Source: Candidatus Sumerlaeota bacterium (GTDB lineage: Bacteria > Sumerlaeota > Sumerlaeia > Sumerlaeales > Sumerlaeaceae). From it: a stretch of DNA of 48,396 nucleotides. Below are positions 25,506-34,873 of this stretch, one piece after another. How positions within the stretch are numbered: position 1 is the stretch's first letter; each line of letters starts with the position of its first letter. Both the position numbers and the translations under genes were made by a program. The notes under the pieces are model-generated. The model was not told where the DNA came from and made no database searches. It saw only the letters and a list, made by a program, of their open reading frames with translations. The stretch is from NCBI GenBank assembly GCA_017161655.1, contig JADFCV010000012.1, forward strand, positions 22,118 to 70,513, given 5' to 3'.

Positions 25506-26202
25506 GGGAGCCCTCCTCAGGCCCAGAAAACTAAAGACATCCGAACTTCATTTGCTGGAAGAAGACTGTTTCAGAAAAACATCGGCATGCAAGCATTTCT
25601 CACCGCCAAACTGCGGCGGCGGAAATCGATGTTCGCGAGACACGATCGTGGGCACGAGAAACGGATACCCCCGGGAGGCCCCCGACCAGTGCACGGCGCC
25701 GCTTGTGAGTCAACCAAAACCGGGGAGACCGCTAAAAGCCGGGATGAGAATGAGAAGTTGGTATTTTTCACCAATAACGGGTGGAGGAGCGCTTTTCTTC
25801 GCGACCGCGCTAAGTATCAGTTGGAGGGGCGCTGTATCCGTGCGCATGAACCATCATCATGCTGTTAGCAACGTCTGGCTTAAATTTGAGAAACAGTGAA
25901 TGAGTGCCATCCGAATCCTCAACGGCAAAAAACTGTTGAGAAGCAAAATCTCGGCGCAAGCCTATCGATTCTTGGCCACGGCAGTTCCTTTGGTTTCCTG
26001 TACGTGACGACTCTGTGAATTGGTTGAGAATTCCAGACGCGCGAAAAGGGCTAGCGTGAGAACGAGGGGTGAGCGAGTCACGATAGCGGACAGTCGGAAC
26101 ATCGCGACGGCTAGAAACCGTGTGCCAGGAACGAAAATTTGAGAAATTGTGTTGCGCTGGAGTGTTGCCAGAAGGCTAGTAAGTAGCCAAGGCTATAGTA
26201 GA
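25506..26202. other. Intergenic region of about 700 bases, divergent promoters
   Basis: It separates the minus-strand TerB-like gene from the plus-strand DUF6599 gene. An open frame at 25587-25868 (93 codons, ending in two cysteines) lacks a ribosome site and resembles nothing I know. A longer overlapping frame from 25477 runs into the TerB start. I see no repeat, hairpin with T-run or RNA signature. Promoters for both neighbours must lie here, but no clear -35/-10 pair stands out. Confidence 0.45.
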
Positions 26203-27402
26203 ATGAACATTCTCTCGACAGCCATGAGGTGGTTAGCGGCTGCGGGGAGGAGATGTCCCTTTTTTCCCCGATTTTCGCCGCGCTTGCGCGGGTGCCAATC
26301 GCTACGGGGCACGAGCAGGGTCGAAACGTTGATCGGGGTGCTGGTGCTGCTTGGGCTGGGTGGTATCGCTGCGGCGATCCTTATCAAGCAGAGCCGCTAT
26401 GATCGAACAGTCATCAACCCTGGCCTCGCGGCAGTGGAGATGGCGGACAGCACCTCTGGGGTCGCAGCAGCGTCCGGTGTGCAGGAGGCGGCTCCGCCTG
26501 CGGTCGAGATAGAGGGCTCAAGTGAGGTGGAAACTCGGCCCGCTGCTGCCCAAAAAGCTTCGGTGAGAGAGGGATCCGACGCTTTGCAAATTCTGGAGCA
26601 AGTGAAGCTGCCAGAAAGGGTGAAAGCCGTCGGACAGACGGAAGCTTTTGATGCGACGACCCTGTCTGATAAAATTGATGGGCGGGCGGAATTCTATTTG
26701 GACCTAGGCTTTGAGCAGCTTGTCACGCGGCGATTCCAGCTCGTTGGTGAGCCGCCGTGCTCATTTGAGGCTTTTCTTTATCGGATGAGTTCCCCACTGG
26801 CGGCTTTTGCCGCGTGGAGCGGTCAGCGCCGCCCGGATGCAAAAATTGATAAGGAACATCCCTTGTCGTATTCGACAGCCAACGCGTTTTACTTTACGCG
26901 GGGGGACTACTATGTTGAACTTGTCAGCTCTTCTGCTGCGTTTGGGGACAAGCGCGAGACGCGTGAATTTGCCGAGATGTTGTCGGCGAAGCTGGTCGGG
27001 AACGCTTCGGAGCCAGACGTTCTTGCCCTTTTGCCCGAAGAGGGACGTATCGCCGGCAGCGAACGTCTTATTCTTAAGGACGCATTTGGTTTTGCCAAGC
27101 TCGACAAGGTCATCCTTGCTGATTTCGTCGTTGACGGCACAACCGTGACACTCTTTATTTCTCCCCGTGCCACCGAGGCGGAGGCCCAGGAGCTTGCGCG
27201 TGCCTACCATGCTTTCCTGGTTGACGAGATGGGGGCAGAGGATGGCAGCAAGCAGGTCGAACAGCAGCCTGGCATGTACGTGGCGAGGTCGCTGGGGGAG
27301 GTTGAAGTTCTGACGGTTTGCAAGAAGGTGCTGGTAGGTGTCCATGCCGCGAAGCAGCTTGAGATCGCGAAGGGGCTGGTGAGCCGCATCTGTGGCAACT
27401 GA
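26203..27402 (+). CDS. Membrane-anchored DUF6599-type protein
   Basis: A 399-residue protein with one N-terminal membrane helix (VETLIGVLVLLGLGGIAAAILI, about residues 42-63). A low-complexity Ala/Glu/Pro linker follows, then a domain beginning LPERVKAVGQTEAFDATTLSDKI and GRAEFYLDLGFEQLVTRRF. That pattern fits DUF6599, a family of unknown function often encoded beside DUF362 and 4Fe-4S proteins; this assignment is from memory. The start is uncertain: ATG at 26203 or an upstream TTG at 26149, neither with a good ribosome site. The last ~46 codons (from 27258) are part of the duplicated segment and reappear as a fragment at 29693-29837. Confidence 0.65.
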   Translation: MNILSTAMRWLAAAGRRCPFFPRFSPRLRGCQSLRGTSRVETLIGVLVLLGLGGIAAAILIKQSRYDRTVINPGLAAVEMADSTSGVAAASGVQEAAPPAVEIEGSSEVETRPAAAQKASVREGSDALQILEQVKLPERVKAVGQTEAFDATTLSDKIDGRAEFYLDLGFEQLVTRRFQLVGEPPCSFEAFLYRMSSPLAAFAAWSGQRRPDAKIDKEHPLSYSTANAFYFTRGDYYVELVSSSAAFGDKRETREFAEMLSAKLVGNASEPDVLALLPEEGRIAGSERLILKDAFGFAKLDKVILADFVVDGTTVTLFISPRATEAEAQELARAYHAFLVDEMGAEDGSKQVEQQPGMYVARSLGEVEVLTVCKKVLVGVHAAKQLEIAKGLVSRICGN

Positions 27403-27462
27403 GTTTGCATAAATTATTTGATTGGCAGTCGCTTGATTTAGATCGGGAGGTTCTGCTCAACT

Positions 27463-28992
27463 ATGGAAAGACGAGTCATTTGGCGAAGAATTGCTGAATT
27501 CGCTGGCAAGCTGAGCGGGCCAACGACCATGGCGATCGCTCTCGGCGTCATTATCATTGGTGTAGGTTTTTGCGCTCGTTACGTAGCTACGTCGTGGGGA
27601 CTTCCTTATCCTTACGAATGGGATGAACCGACATTAGTCAATCCAGGCATCCGCGTGCTCCGCGACGGGGTGTATCGTCCCACCCGTTTTGCCTATGGAC
27701 CTCTTAACGGTTACATGCATGCTGGCTGGGGCGTATTGTCTTTTCTCAAAGCCGTGCAGGCAGAGGAGATTTCGTCAGTTTGGGATCTGAAGACGGAGTG
27801 GGACCATGGCTGGTACTGGGCCATTTCCTCTCCGCTGTTTCATCGGCAGGCCCGAGTCCTCAGCGTTCTTATGTGGGCTGTTACCGCACTTGCTGTGTGG
27901 GGGGCATGCTGGCAGCTCGGGGTTCGAGGTGGAGCGGTCGCGGCCTTGGGGCTCGTGGCTTTTTCACGGGTGAATTTTAGAGAGACAGCCATCGTTAGTG
28001 CAGGCGCTATTGCAGCGATGTTCTCAGCCGTGGCCTACTTGGCTGCGCTAAGCGTCCTTAAGCGCAAGACTGGACACGTATCGCCCCTGTGGTGGACAGC
28101 AATTGCAGCTGGTGCCGCAACCGCATCAAAACTCATCTTTTTCCCAATGATGACCTTACCAATTTTATGTTACGTTGGAAGGGGCATAAAAAAGTCGGCG
28201 AGACTTTCGCTGACTCATGTCGCGTTGTGGGGTGTGGCACCATGGGTGGTTTTCGCGGTGCTCATGCTCCCAGCGTTTTTTGATCCGCCTCATTTTTTAA
28301 CCTCTATTGTTCTCTTGCTTCGGCAATACGGGGTTCAGACTAGAGCACTCCAACACTTTAAAGATGCCGGTCTCTGTGCGTTAGCGGCTTCGGATGTGGT
28401 TAGAGTTACGGATAGGTTAGTTGTGTGGCAGATCGGGTATTTCTATTTGCCTTATGTTGCCCTCAGTGCGGTAGGACTCGTCGCGCTTCTTAGGAAGCAC
28501 CGCCTTGCGGCTATAGTGCTATTAACCCCCGCTCTTCTTAATGTATGGCACGTCGCAGGCCATACTGATTACTTTGCTGCGCGGAATTTACTCATCTGCC
28601 AGTTAGTTTGGGCGGTGCTAGCGGGTTACGGAATGCAAGCCGTCGTAGAAAGGCTAAAACGACGATCGCGATACGCGGGTGTTCTGGGGGCGGGGGGGCT
28701 CTTCTTATGCTGTGTTGCGCCAGCTTGGATCATCTGGAACGTAGCTATAGAGCGAGCAACCATGCTCGACTCTCGTGTTCTGGCTCAGGAGAAAGTTGAT
28801 GAACTTCGGGAAAATGGGCGCAAAGTGGCAGTCGCCTCGGAGCTACATTGGTTTGTCCCGGCGAACCTACCCGCAGGGGCCCCGCCAATCCCACAGGTGA
28901 GCTTGGCGCGTCTTCTGCGACATCCGGAAGAAGCAAAAGACTTTGATTTTGTTGTCCTTCCTCTGGCACTTATTCAATTTTTCCGAATCTAA
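27463..28992 (+). CDS. GT-C-type membrane glycosyltransferase-like protein, copy A, 5' part before frameshift
   Basis: The 509-residue N-terminal portion has about ten membrane helices. The first extracytoplasmic loop holds the acidic motif YEWDEPTLVNPGIRVLRDG, like the Asp/Glu catalytic motif of GT-C enzymes (PMT/ArnT/GT39 relatives) that use polyprenyl-phosphate sugars. PTRFAYGPLNGYMHAGWG follows, as expected. GGGAGG lies about 12 bases before the ATG. Compared with copy B the frame is lost near 28975-28992 (…PLALIQFFRI then stop), where one extra or two missing bases shift it. The C-terminal domain continues in another frame at 28994-29539. It is therefore either truncated, frameshift-expressed, or an assembly error. 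Confidence 0.7.
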   Translation: MERRVIWRRIAEFAGKLSGPTTMAIALGVIIIGVGFCARYVATSWGLPYPYEWDEPTLVNPGIRVLRDGVYRPTRFAYGPLNGYMHAGWGVLSFLKAVQAEEISSVWDLKTEWDHGWYWAISSPLFHRQARVLSVLMWAVTALAVWGACWQLGVRGGAVAALGLVAFSRVNFRETAIVSAGAIAAMFSAVAYLAALSVLKRKTGHVSPLWWTAIAAGAATASKLIFFPMMTLPILCYVGRGIKKSARLSLTHVALWGVAPWVVFAVLMLPAFFDPPHFLTSIVLLLRQYGVQTRALQHFKDAGLCALAASDVVRVTDRLVVWQIGYFYLPYVALSAVGLVALLRKHRLAAIVLLTPALLNVWHVAGHTDYFAARNLLICQLVWAVLAGYGMQAVVERLKRRSRYAGVLGAGGLFLCCVAPAWIIWNVAIERATMLDSRVLAQEKVDELRENGRKVAVASELHWFVPANLPAGAPPIPQVSLARLLRHPEEAKDFDFVVLPLALIQFFRI

Positions 28993-28993
28993 G

Positions 28994-29539
28994 TATAGTA
29001 ATGCTTTGAGTGAGTGGTCAAATGCAATCACAAATTTCGAACCTATCGTGACTTTTGGGGATAACGCAACATATCTCGACCTCTTCACCCGGGATCCCAA
29101 AATTGGGATTGTCCCCACGGAAGCGTTTGGGGCACCGTTACGCCGCGACGCACCGAGAGTCTACGGGGTTGAGTTGCTCTCTGCAAGAACAAGCCAAGCA
29201 GCGTACCTAACCGAGGCTGGAATCGCGGCGAAGAACTATTTTTTAGGGTCCACGAATGTGCGCCTGACCAAGCCGGCAAAAACGCTTGTTGTAAAGGCGC
29301 AGGATTTGAATCCTTTTGAAAAGGAAGAATTTCCTACAGTTTCGGTGAAGGTGGGTACAACGACGGAAACAAAGAGCACCTCGTGGATTGCGGATGAAAC
29401 CTTTGTCCTAGAGCGCGGTGGCCTGGTTGAGTATACCCGTCGGGTGAACATTCCGCCTGGCGATTACAGCATTCAGGTGAAGGCGAATAATCCAAATCGT
29501 CGGTTCATGACGGAAATTGCGTACATCGAGTTTCGCTGA
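28994..29539 (+). pseudogene. C-terminal part of glycosyltransferase-like copy A, out of frame
   Basis: The frame from about 28994 encodes SKYSNALSEWSNAITNFEP, matching copy B (YSDPLNAWSTAVKSLKP). It then encodes a beta-rich domain: NYFLGSTNVRLTKPAKTLVV, FPTVSVKV and the ending RRFMTEIAYIEFR. The domain looks like a small carbohydrate-binding-type beta-sandwich. It has no start codon with a ribosome site, so it is the tail of the upstream gene. Confidence 0.75.
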
Positions 29540-29692
29540 AGGAGCGAGTGATCTTTGCCACTGAAGCTGTGACGTTTTCTCGTGACAGGCGCCTGCGTGA
29601 GCGCTTGACAAAAAGCAGTGAGCAGTGACAGCAGGGGGCAAGTCCAAATCAGAGGTGCTCAAGTACAAGCAAGCTAATTGCTGCAACCAGAC

Positions 29693-29837
29693 CGAACAGC
29701 AGCCTGGCATGTATGTGGCGAGGTCGCTGGGCGAGGGTGAAGTTCTGACGGTTTGCAAGAAGGCGCTGGTAGGTGTCCATGCCGCTAAGCAGCTTGAGAT
29801 CGCCAAGAGGCTGGTGAGCCGCATCTGTGGCAACTGA
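29693..29837 (+). pseudogene. Fragment of the DUF6599 gene 3' end created by the duplication
   Basis: The last ~47 codons of the DUF6599 gene (EQQPGMYVARSLGE-EVLTVCKK-LVGVHAAKQLEIAK-LVSRICGN, with four substitutions) are repeated here without the rest of the gene. An open frame from 29625 fuses 24 unrelated residues in front of it. It is a by-product of the tandem duplication rather than a gene. Confidence 0.85.
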
Positions 29838-29897
29838 GTTTATACAGATTGGGTGACTGTCGGGCAGCTGGTTATGACCGCGGGAGCGAGCCTAACT

Positions 29898-31850
29898 ATG
29901 GATAGACGTGTCATTTGGCGAAAAATAGCTCAATTCATCGGCAAGCTGAGCGGGCCAACGACCATGGCGATCGCTCTCGGCATCATTATCATTGGGGTAG
30001 GTTTTTGCGCTCGTTACGTAGCTACCTCGTGGGGACTTCCTTACGCGTACTTGTGGGACGAGCCGGAAATTGTGAATCCAGCCATTCGCGTCCTCCGCGA
30101 CGGGGTGTATCGTCCTACCCGGTTTGCCTATGGGCCTCTGAACGCTTACTTGCACGCCGGTTGGGGCGCATTGTCTGTTCTCAAAGCTGTGGAGGCAGGT
30201 GAGATTTTGTCAGTTTGGGACCTGAAGACGGACTGGGACACAGGGTGGCCCTGGACAATTTCGTCACCGCTTTTCCATCGGCAAGCCCGGATTTTTTCTG
30301 TTCTGATGTGGGCTGTTACTGCACTCGCCGTGTGGGGGGCATGCCGGCAGCTCGGTGTTCGAGTAGGAGTGCTTGCCGCATTGGGACTTGTGGCCTTTTC
30401 GAAAATGAATTTCGAGCAAACATCTGTCGTTACTGTCGGCGCGGTCGCGGCGATGTTCTCAGCCTTTAGTTACTTGGCTGCTCTAAGCGTGCTTGGTTGT
30501 GAGTCTGGACACGTACGGCCCCTCTGGTGGACAGCAATTGCAGCTGGTGCCGCAACCGCATCAAAACTCGTCTTTTTCCCCATGATGACCCTGCCACTTG
30601 TGTGTTACGTGGGAACAGTCGTAAAAAAGTCGGCAAGACTTTCGCTAGCTCATCTCGCGTTATGGGCTGTGGCACCATTGGTTGTTTTCGCAGTGCTCAT
30701 GCTCCCCGCGTTTTTCGACCCGCCTCGATTTCTGCATTCTCTGACCGTGGAACTTAGGTTTTACGGGGATCTAACTGCGCAACAAACTGTGCTCCAACAC
30801 CTCAAAAATGCCTTTCTTTGTGCGTTAGCAGCATCAGATCTGGTGGCAGTTGGGGTCCGAGAGGGGAGCTTTTTTGTGCGGAAGATCGAGTATGTTTATT
30901 TGCCCTATGTTGCCCTCGGTGCGCTTGGACTCATCGTGCTTTTCAGGCGGCATCGACTTGCAGCTGCGGCGCTCTTGATCCCTGCTCTTACGAACATGTG
31001 GCAGATCTCCGCCTATACTCAGGAGTTTTTTCCGCGGAATTTGCTTATCTCCCAATTGGCGCTAGCAGTGCTTGCAGCGTGTGGCACGCAGGCGGTTGTG
31101 GAGTGGCTGAAACGACGCTCACGATTCGCGGATATTCTGGCAGTAGGGGTTCTCTTGCTGTGCTTTGTTCCTCCTGGTGGGAAGATTTGGGAAATAGCAA
31201 TTGAGCGAGCAACCATGCTCGATTCTCGACTTTTGGCTCAGGAGAAAGTTGATGAACTTCGGGCGCATGGGCGCAAAGTGGCAGTCGCCTCTGAGCTGCA
31301 TTGGTTTGTCCCGGTGAAGCTATCTGCAGGGGGCCAGGTAATTCCACAGGTGAGCTTACCACGTCTCCTGCGACATCCGGAAGAAGCCAAAGAATTTGAT
31401 TTTGTTGTCATTCCTCTAGCGCTTGCTCTTCAAGACCGCCAATTTCACTCTTATAGTGATCCTCTGAATGCCTGGTCAACAGCGGTCAAATCGCTGAAAC
31501 CTACTCTGGTCTTTGGAGACAATGCGACCTATTATGACGCCTGCGCAACTAATCCCAAACTTGGAATTGTCCCCAGGGAAGCGTTTGGGGCACCGTTGCG
31601 CCGCGAGGCACCGAAAGTGTATGCAGCTGCTCTCAGCAAAAACAAGCAATGCGGCTTTCCTGACCCGGTCAGGAGTCGCGGTGAAAAACTATTTCTTAGG
31701 ATCCACAACCCTGCGCCTGACCAAGCCTGCAACAACGCTTGTTTTGAAGGCGCGGGATTTGAATCCTTTCGGACAGGAAGAGATTCCCACAGTTTCGGTG
31801 AAGGTGCTAGCGACAACGGAAACACAAAGCACCGTGCGGATTGCGGATGA
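29898..31850 (+). CDS. GT-C-type membrane glycosyltransferase-like protein, copy B, frameshifted near its 3' end
   Basis: The paralogue of the gene at 27463 with the same start (MDRRVIWRKIAQFIGKLSGP), the same acidic loop (YLWDEPEIVNPAIRVLRDG) and the same helix pattern. The frame is intact through the point where copy A breaks (PLALALQDRQFHSYSDPLN) and on to EAFGAPLRREAPKVYA. At about 31625-31631 it lacks five bases (or two modulo three) relative to copy A. The remaining 70-odd codons to 31850 are unrelated residues read out of frame. The C-terminal domain continues in another frame to 31992. Copies A and B together allow an intact ancestor of about 690 residues to be reconstructed. Confidence 0.72.
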   Translation: MDRRVIWRKIAQFIGKLSGPTTMAIALGIIIIGVGFCARYVATSWGLPYAYLWDEPEIVNPAIRVLRDGVYRPTRFAYGPLNAYLHAGWGALSVLKAVEAGEILSVWDLKTDWDTGWPWTISSPLFHRQARIFSVLMWAVTALAVWGACRQLGVRVGVLAALGLVAFSKMNFEQTSVVTVGAVAAMFSAFSYLAALSVLGCESGHVRPLWWTAIAAGAATASKLVFFPMMTLPLVCYVGTVVKKSARLSLAHLALWAVAPLVVFAVLMLPAFFDPPRFLHSLTVELRFYGDLTAQQTVLQHLKNAFLCALAASDLVAVGVREGSFFVRKIEYVYLPYVALGALGLIVLFRRHRLAAAALLIPALTNMWQISAYTQEFFPRNLLISQLALAVLAACGTQAVVEWLKRRSRFADILAVGVLLLCFVPPGGKIWEIAIERATMLDSRLLAQEKVDELRAHGRKVAVASELHWFVPVKLSAGGQVIPQVSLPRLLRHPEEAKEFDFVVIPLALALQDRQFHSYSDPLNAWSTAVKSLKPTLVFGDNATYYDACATNPKLGIVPREAFGAPLRREAPKVYAAALSKNKQCGFPDPVRSRGEKLFLRIHNPAPDQACNNACFEGAGFESFRTGRDSHSFGEGASDNGNTKHRADCG

Positions 31851-31992
31851 AACCTTTGTCCTAGAGCGCAGCAGCTTAGCTGAATATACCCGACGGGTGA
31901 ATATTCCCCCTGGCGAGTACACTCTTCAGGTGAAGGCGAATAATCCGAACCGCCGGTTCATGACGGAAATTGCGTACATCGAGTTTCGCTGA
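31627..31992 (+). pseudogene. C-terminal part of glycosyltransferase-like copy B, out of frame
   Basis: Encodes LLSAKTSNAAFLTRSGVAVKN and the same terminal beta domain as copy A, ending RRFMTEIAYIEFR. It has no ribosome site or plausible start. It is the tail of the gene starting at 29898, disconnected by the small deletion near 31628. Confidence 0.75.
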
Positions 31993-32090
31993 AGGAGCGA
32001 GCGATCTTTGCCACTGAAGCTGTGACGTTTTCTCGTGACAAGGGCCGGCGTGAGCGCTTCATCGGAACAAAGACAGCGAGCAGTGACACC

Positions 32091-33116
32091 ATGGGTGTGA
32101 AGCCAGAGACGGACTTGCAGGAAAAAAAGAAGACCGATCTCAGCCGGCGGCGGTTCTTGTTACGCGTCGCGGAGACAGCTGCGCTGGCGCTGGGGGCGGG
32201 ATTTGCGTATTATTGGGCCTATGATCCGAAGGGTCCTCAGTCGTTGAGCCGGCGAGCGGCTGAATTAGAAAAGCTTGGCACGTGGAGTTTCCCCGATATG
32301 CCAGCCGCCATGGCTGTTGTTCGCGGAGAAAAGCGCCAGCAGGCGGTGGAGGCCGCACTGGAGGCGCTGGGGGGCGTTGGAAAGTTTATTAAGCGTGGCG
32401 ATCGCGTCCTGCTCAAGGTCAATGCGGCTTTTGCCACGCCGCCGGAGCTTGGCGCGACAACTCATCCCGAGTTAGTGGAAGCTCTTGTCAGTCTATGCCT
32501 GCGAGCTGGAGCGGCAGAAGTCTTTGTGGCCGACAACCCCATCAATAATGCCGAAAGCTGCATGCGCATTTCTGGCATTGGGGCGGCCGCGGAGCGTGCG
32601 GGTGCACGTGTGCTTTTGCCCCGCGCCGACGCTTTCCGCCCCTTCACCTTGCCCGATGCCCAGCTCATCCGCCGATGGCCCGTCTTCTTTGATCCCCTTG
32701 AAAGGGCGACAAAGGTGATTGGCGTTGCGCCTGTGAAACACCACAACCGAAGCGGCGCGTCGATGACGATGAAAAACTGGTATGGTTTACTCGGGGGGCG
32801 ACGAAATGTTTTTCATCAGGACATCAACACCATTGTGACCGAGCTCGCGCGCATGATTCGTCCGACCTTGGTGGTGCTCGATGGGACCTTTGTGATGATG
32901 CGCAATGGCCCCACAGGGGGATCGCTTTCGGACCTCGAGAAGCGCGATACACTCATCGTCAGCACAGACCAGCTTGCCGCGGACTCTTTCGGTGCCTCTT
33001 TACTCGGTAAGAGCGTCGATGACCTGCCCTATCTGCACATGGCCGAGCAGGCAGGGGTGGGGACGACGAATTATCGTGCGCTAGAGTTCCATGAGCTTGG
33101 GAGTCAGTCATCATGA
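32091..33116 (+). CDS. Tat-targeted DUF362 protein
   Basis: A 341-residue protein with a twin-arginine signal (SRRRFLLRVAETAALALGAG) and a DUF362 domain (~65-320): VVRGEKRQQAVEAALEALGG, GDRVLLKVNAAF, THPELVEALVSLCLRAGA, KHHNRSGASMTMKNWYGLLGGRR and LVVLDGTFVMMRNGPTGG are typical segments. DUF362 proteins often occur with iron-sulfur proteins; their reaction is unknown. I chose the ATG at 32091; an upstream GTG at 32022 is in the duplicated leader. Its TGA overlaps the ATG of the next gene (ATGA), so the two are coupled. Confidence 0.85.
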   Translation: MGVKPETDLQEKKKTDLSRRRFLLRVAETAALALGAGFAYYWAYDPKGPQSLSRRAAELEKLGTWSFPDMPAAMAVVRGEKRQQAVEAALEALGGVGKFIKRGDRVLLKVNAAFATPPELGATTHPELVEALVSLCLRAGAAEVFVADNPINNAESCMRISGIGAAAERAGARVLLPRADAFRPFTLPDAQLIRRWPVFFDPLERATKVIGVAPVKHHNRSGASMTMKNWYGLLGGRRNVFHQDINTIVTELARMIRPTLVVLDGTFVMMRNGPTGGSLSDLEKRDTLIVSTDQLAADSFGASLLGKSVDDLPYLHMAEQAGVGTTNYRALEFHELGSQSS

Positions 33117-34873
33117 GGATCGTCATTGTTCGCCGGATTTCCCAGGTCTTTTTCCTGGTTTTGCTCCTGTGGTTCTGCCTTGTTATGACGGTGGGCGAAG
33201 AGTGGTGGCAGCTTCGCGGCTGGCCGGTTGGGCTCTTGCTAGATCTCGATCCCCTGGTGGCGGTAGCGACCCTTTTGTCCACGAAGACATTGTATGCCGG
33301 ATTGGCGTGGTCGCTTGTTACGATTATCGTCACGCTGTTGTTTGGGCGCATTTTTTGTGGGTGGGTTTGCCCTTTTGGCACACTTCATCAGTTTTTTGGT
33401 TGGCTTGGCCAATTAGGTCGGGGCCATCGCGCAAGGGTTGAAGCAAACCGCTATCGCCGCGCGCAGGTGGTGAAGTACTTTATTCTTCTGGCCTTTCTAG
33501 GGATGGCTGCATGGCCGTTTAAGGGAGCGAGTGCGCTCCAGATTGGCCTTCTTGATCCCATCCCATTCGTCCACCGATCGGTAAATCTTGCGCTTTTGCC
33601 CAGCGTGGAGTTTCTCACGGGACGTTCGCTGGCGAGTGCGCAGCGTCATTACTCGGGCGCATGGCTTATCGGTCTGCTCTTCATCGGAACCCTGCTCGCA
33701 AATTTTTACATTCCCCGCTTCTACTGTCGCATTCTTTGTCCGCTCGGAGCGCTTCTGGGGCTCATCTCGCGTTTCTCTCTCTGGCGCATTGCCATGACAG
33801 CCCCCCGATGCACGTCGTGTTCTCTGTGTGAAACCGCATGTGAGGGGGCTTGCGACCCGGCGGATAAGATTCGCATCAGCGAGTGCTTGATGTGTTTCAA
33901 TTGCCTCGACGATGTGTGCAAAAAGAAGTTTCTGGCCTACCGTGTTCGTGAATCCGACGCCGGTGAAATTAAGCTTCCGCCCGATCTGGGACGGAGGGGA
34001 GTTCTTGCTTCGCTAGCGACGAGTGTCCTGGCTGTTCCTTTGCTCAGGCTTGAGGGCACCCTTGGCACCAATCGCAAGCCCAACCTCGTGCGTCCACCAG
34101 GCAGTCTTGCAGAGGAAGAATTTCTCGAACGTTGCATCAAGTGTGGCCAGTGCATGCGTGTGTGCCCCACGAATGTGCTCATGCCGGCGGGACTGGATGC
34201 CGGAGTGGAAGCTCTGTGGACTCCGGTGCTTAACTTTCGCATTGGAACGAGCGGTTGTCAGGTGAACTGCGTGGCGTGTGGCCACGTGTGCCCCACCGCC
34301 GCGATTCGGCCTCTTTCCATTGAGGAGAAACGTGGTGTAGGACGGTTTGCTGAGCGGGGGCCCATCCGCATAGGAACGGCTTTTGTTGATCACGGACGGT
34401 GCTTGCCCTGGGCGATGGACACACCTTGCATCGTCTGCGAGGAAAATTGCCCCACCGCACCTAAGGCGATCTACGTGCGGGAAGAGTATCGCCCGGTCCG
34501 CGGTGGAAACCTCGTTGTTCGCTCGATTGATGGCAAGAACCTCATTGTGAGCGGCGCGCGCTTGGCGCCTCGTGCGTATGCGACGGGCGATTATTTTGTG
34601 CAGCCTGCAGGTGGGGGCACGCGCTTGCGGATCATGGCAAACACGGTTGATGCGCTGACGGTCGATCGCCCTGTTCCCGCGGAGGCACTCTCCGAAGGAA
34701 CGCGCGTCACAATCGTTGTGCGGCTTCAGAAGCCGTATGTTGATCCGGACCTTTGCATAGGCTGTGGCATCTGCGAACACGAATGTCCAGTGAGCGGCCT
34801 TCGGGCGATCAGGGTCACGGCGGAAAACGAGTCGCGCAACTCCTCAAGTGCCTTGCGCTTATCGCAAATGTGA
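33113..34873 (+). CDS. NapH/NapG-like membrane polyferredoxin fusion
   Basis: A 586-residue protein. Residues ~1-215 have four to five membrane helices with the NapH-type motifs FCGWVCPFGTLHQFFGW and CRILCPLGALLG. Then come 4Fe-4S clusters: CTSCSLCETACEGAC with CLMCFNC, a further membrane/signal-like stretch (GRRGVLASLATSVLAVPLL), CIKCGQCMRVCP, CVACGHVCP, CIVCEENCP and CIGCGICEHECP. It thus looks like NapH fused to a NapG/MauM-like protein, an electron conduit from the quinone pool to a periplasmic partner. It overlaps the DUF362 gene by ATGA, and the Tat-targeted aldo/keto reductase lies 425 bases downstream. The physiological substrate is unknown. Confidence 0.85.
   Translation: MRIVIVRRISQVFFLVLLLWFCLVMTVGEEWWQLRGWPVGLLLDLDPLVAVATLLSTKTLYAGLAWSLVTIIVTLLFGRIFCGWVCPFGTLHQFFGWLGQLGRGHRARVEANRYRRAQVVKYFILLAFLGMAAWPFKGASALQIGLLDPIPFVHRSVNLALLPSVEFLTGRSLASAQRHYSGAWLIGLLFIGTLLANFYIPRFYCRILCPLGALLGLISRFSLWRIAMTAPRCTSCSLCETACEGACDPADKIRISECLMCFNCLDDVCKKKFLAYRVRESDAGEIKLPPDLGRRGVLASLATSVLAVPLLRLEGTLGTNRKPNLVRPPGSLAEEEFLERCIKCGQCMRVCPTNVLMPAGLDAGVEALWTPVLNFRIGTSGCQVNCVACGHVCPTAAIRPLSIEEKRGVGRFAERGPIRIGTAFVDHGRCLPWAMDTPCIVCEENCPTAPKAIYVREEYRPVRGGNLVVRSIDGKNLIVSGARLAPRAYATGDYFVQPAGGGTRLRIMANTVDALTVDRPVPAEALSEGTRVTIVVRLQKPYVDPDLCIGCGICEHECPVSGLRAIRVTAENESRNSSSALRLSQM

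Larger units (their letters stand above)
27258..29631 (+). repeat. Tandem duplication, copy A (about 2.4 kb)
   Basis: The segment begins in the 3' end of the DUF6599 gene (CGAACAGCAGCCTGGCATGT), contains the glycosyltransferase-like gene, and ends in a stretch that matches the leader of the DUF362 gene (to GAGCAGTGACA). Copy B follows after about 60 bases. The ends and the first ~120 bases of the gene are nearly identical between copies, while the middle has clearly diverged. Confidence 0.9.
29693..32088 (+). repeat. Tandem duplication, copy B (about 2.4 kb)
   Basis: Second copy of the segment described for 27258-29631. It ends just before the ATG of the DUF362 gene at 32091, so this copy keeps the original junction with the downstream gene, and copy A keeps the original junction with the upstream DUF6599 gene. 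Confidence 0.9.

Noticed and set aside
25587..25868. Plus-strand frame of 93 codons between the TerB-like and DUF6599 genes
   Set aside because: No ribosome site, no recognisable motif and another frame overlaps it; kept only as a note.
26149..26202. Upstream extension of the DUF6599 gene from a TTG
   Set aside because: No ribosome site and no known homologous residues; the ATG at 26203 is simpler, though the start remains uncertain.
34013..34780. Minus-strand frame of 255 codons opposite the polyferredoxin
   Set aside because: Antisense shadow; the plus strand carries the ferredoxin cysteine motifs.
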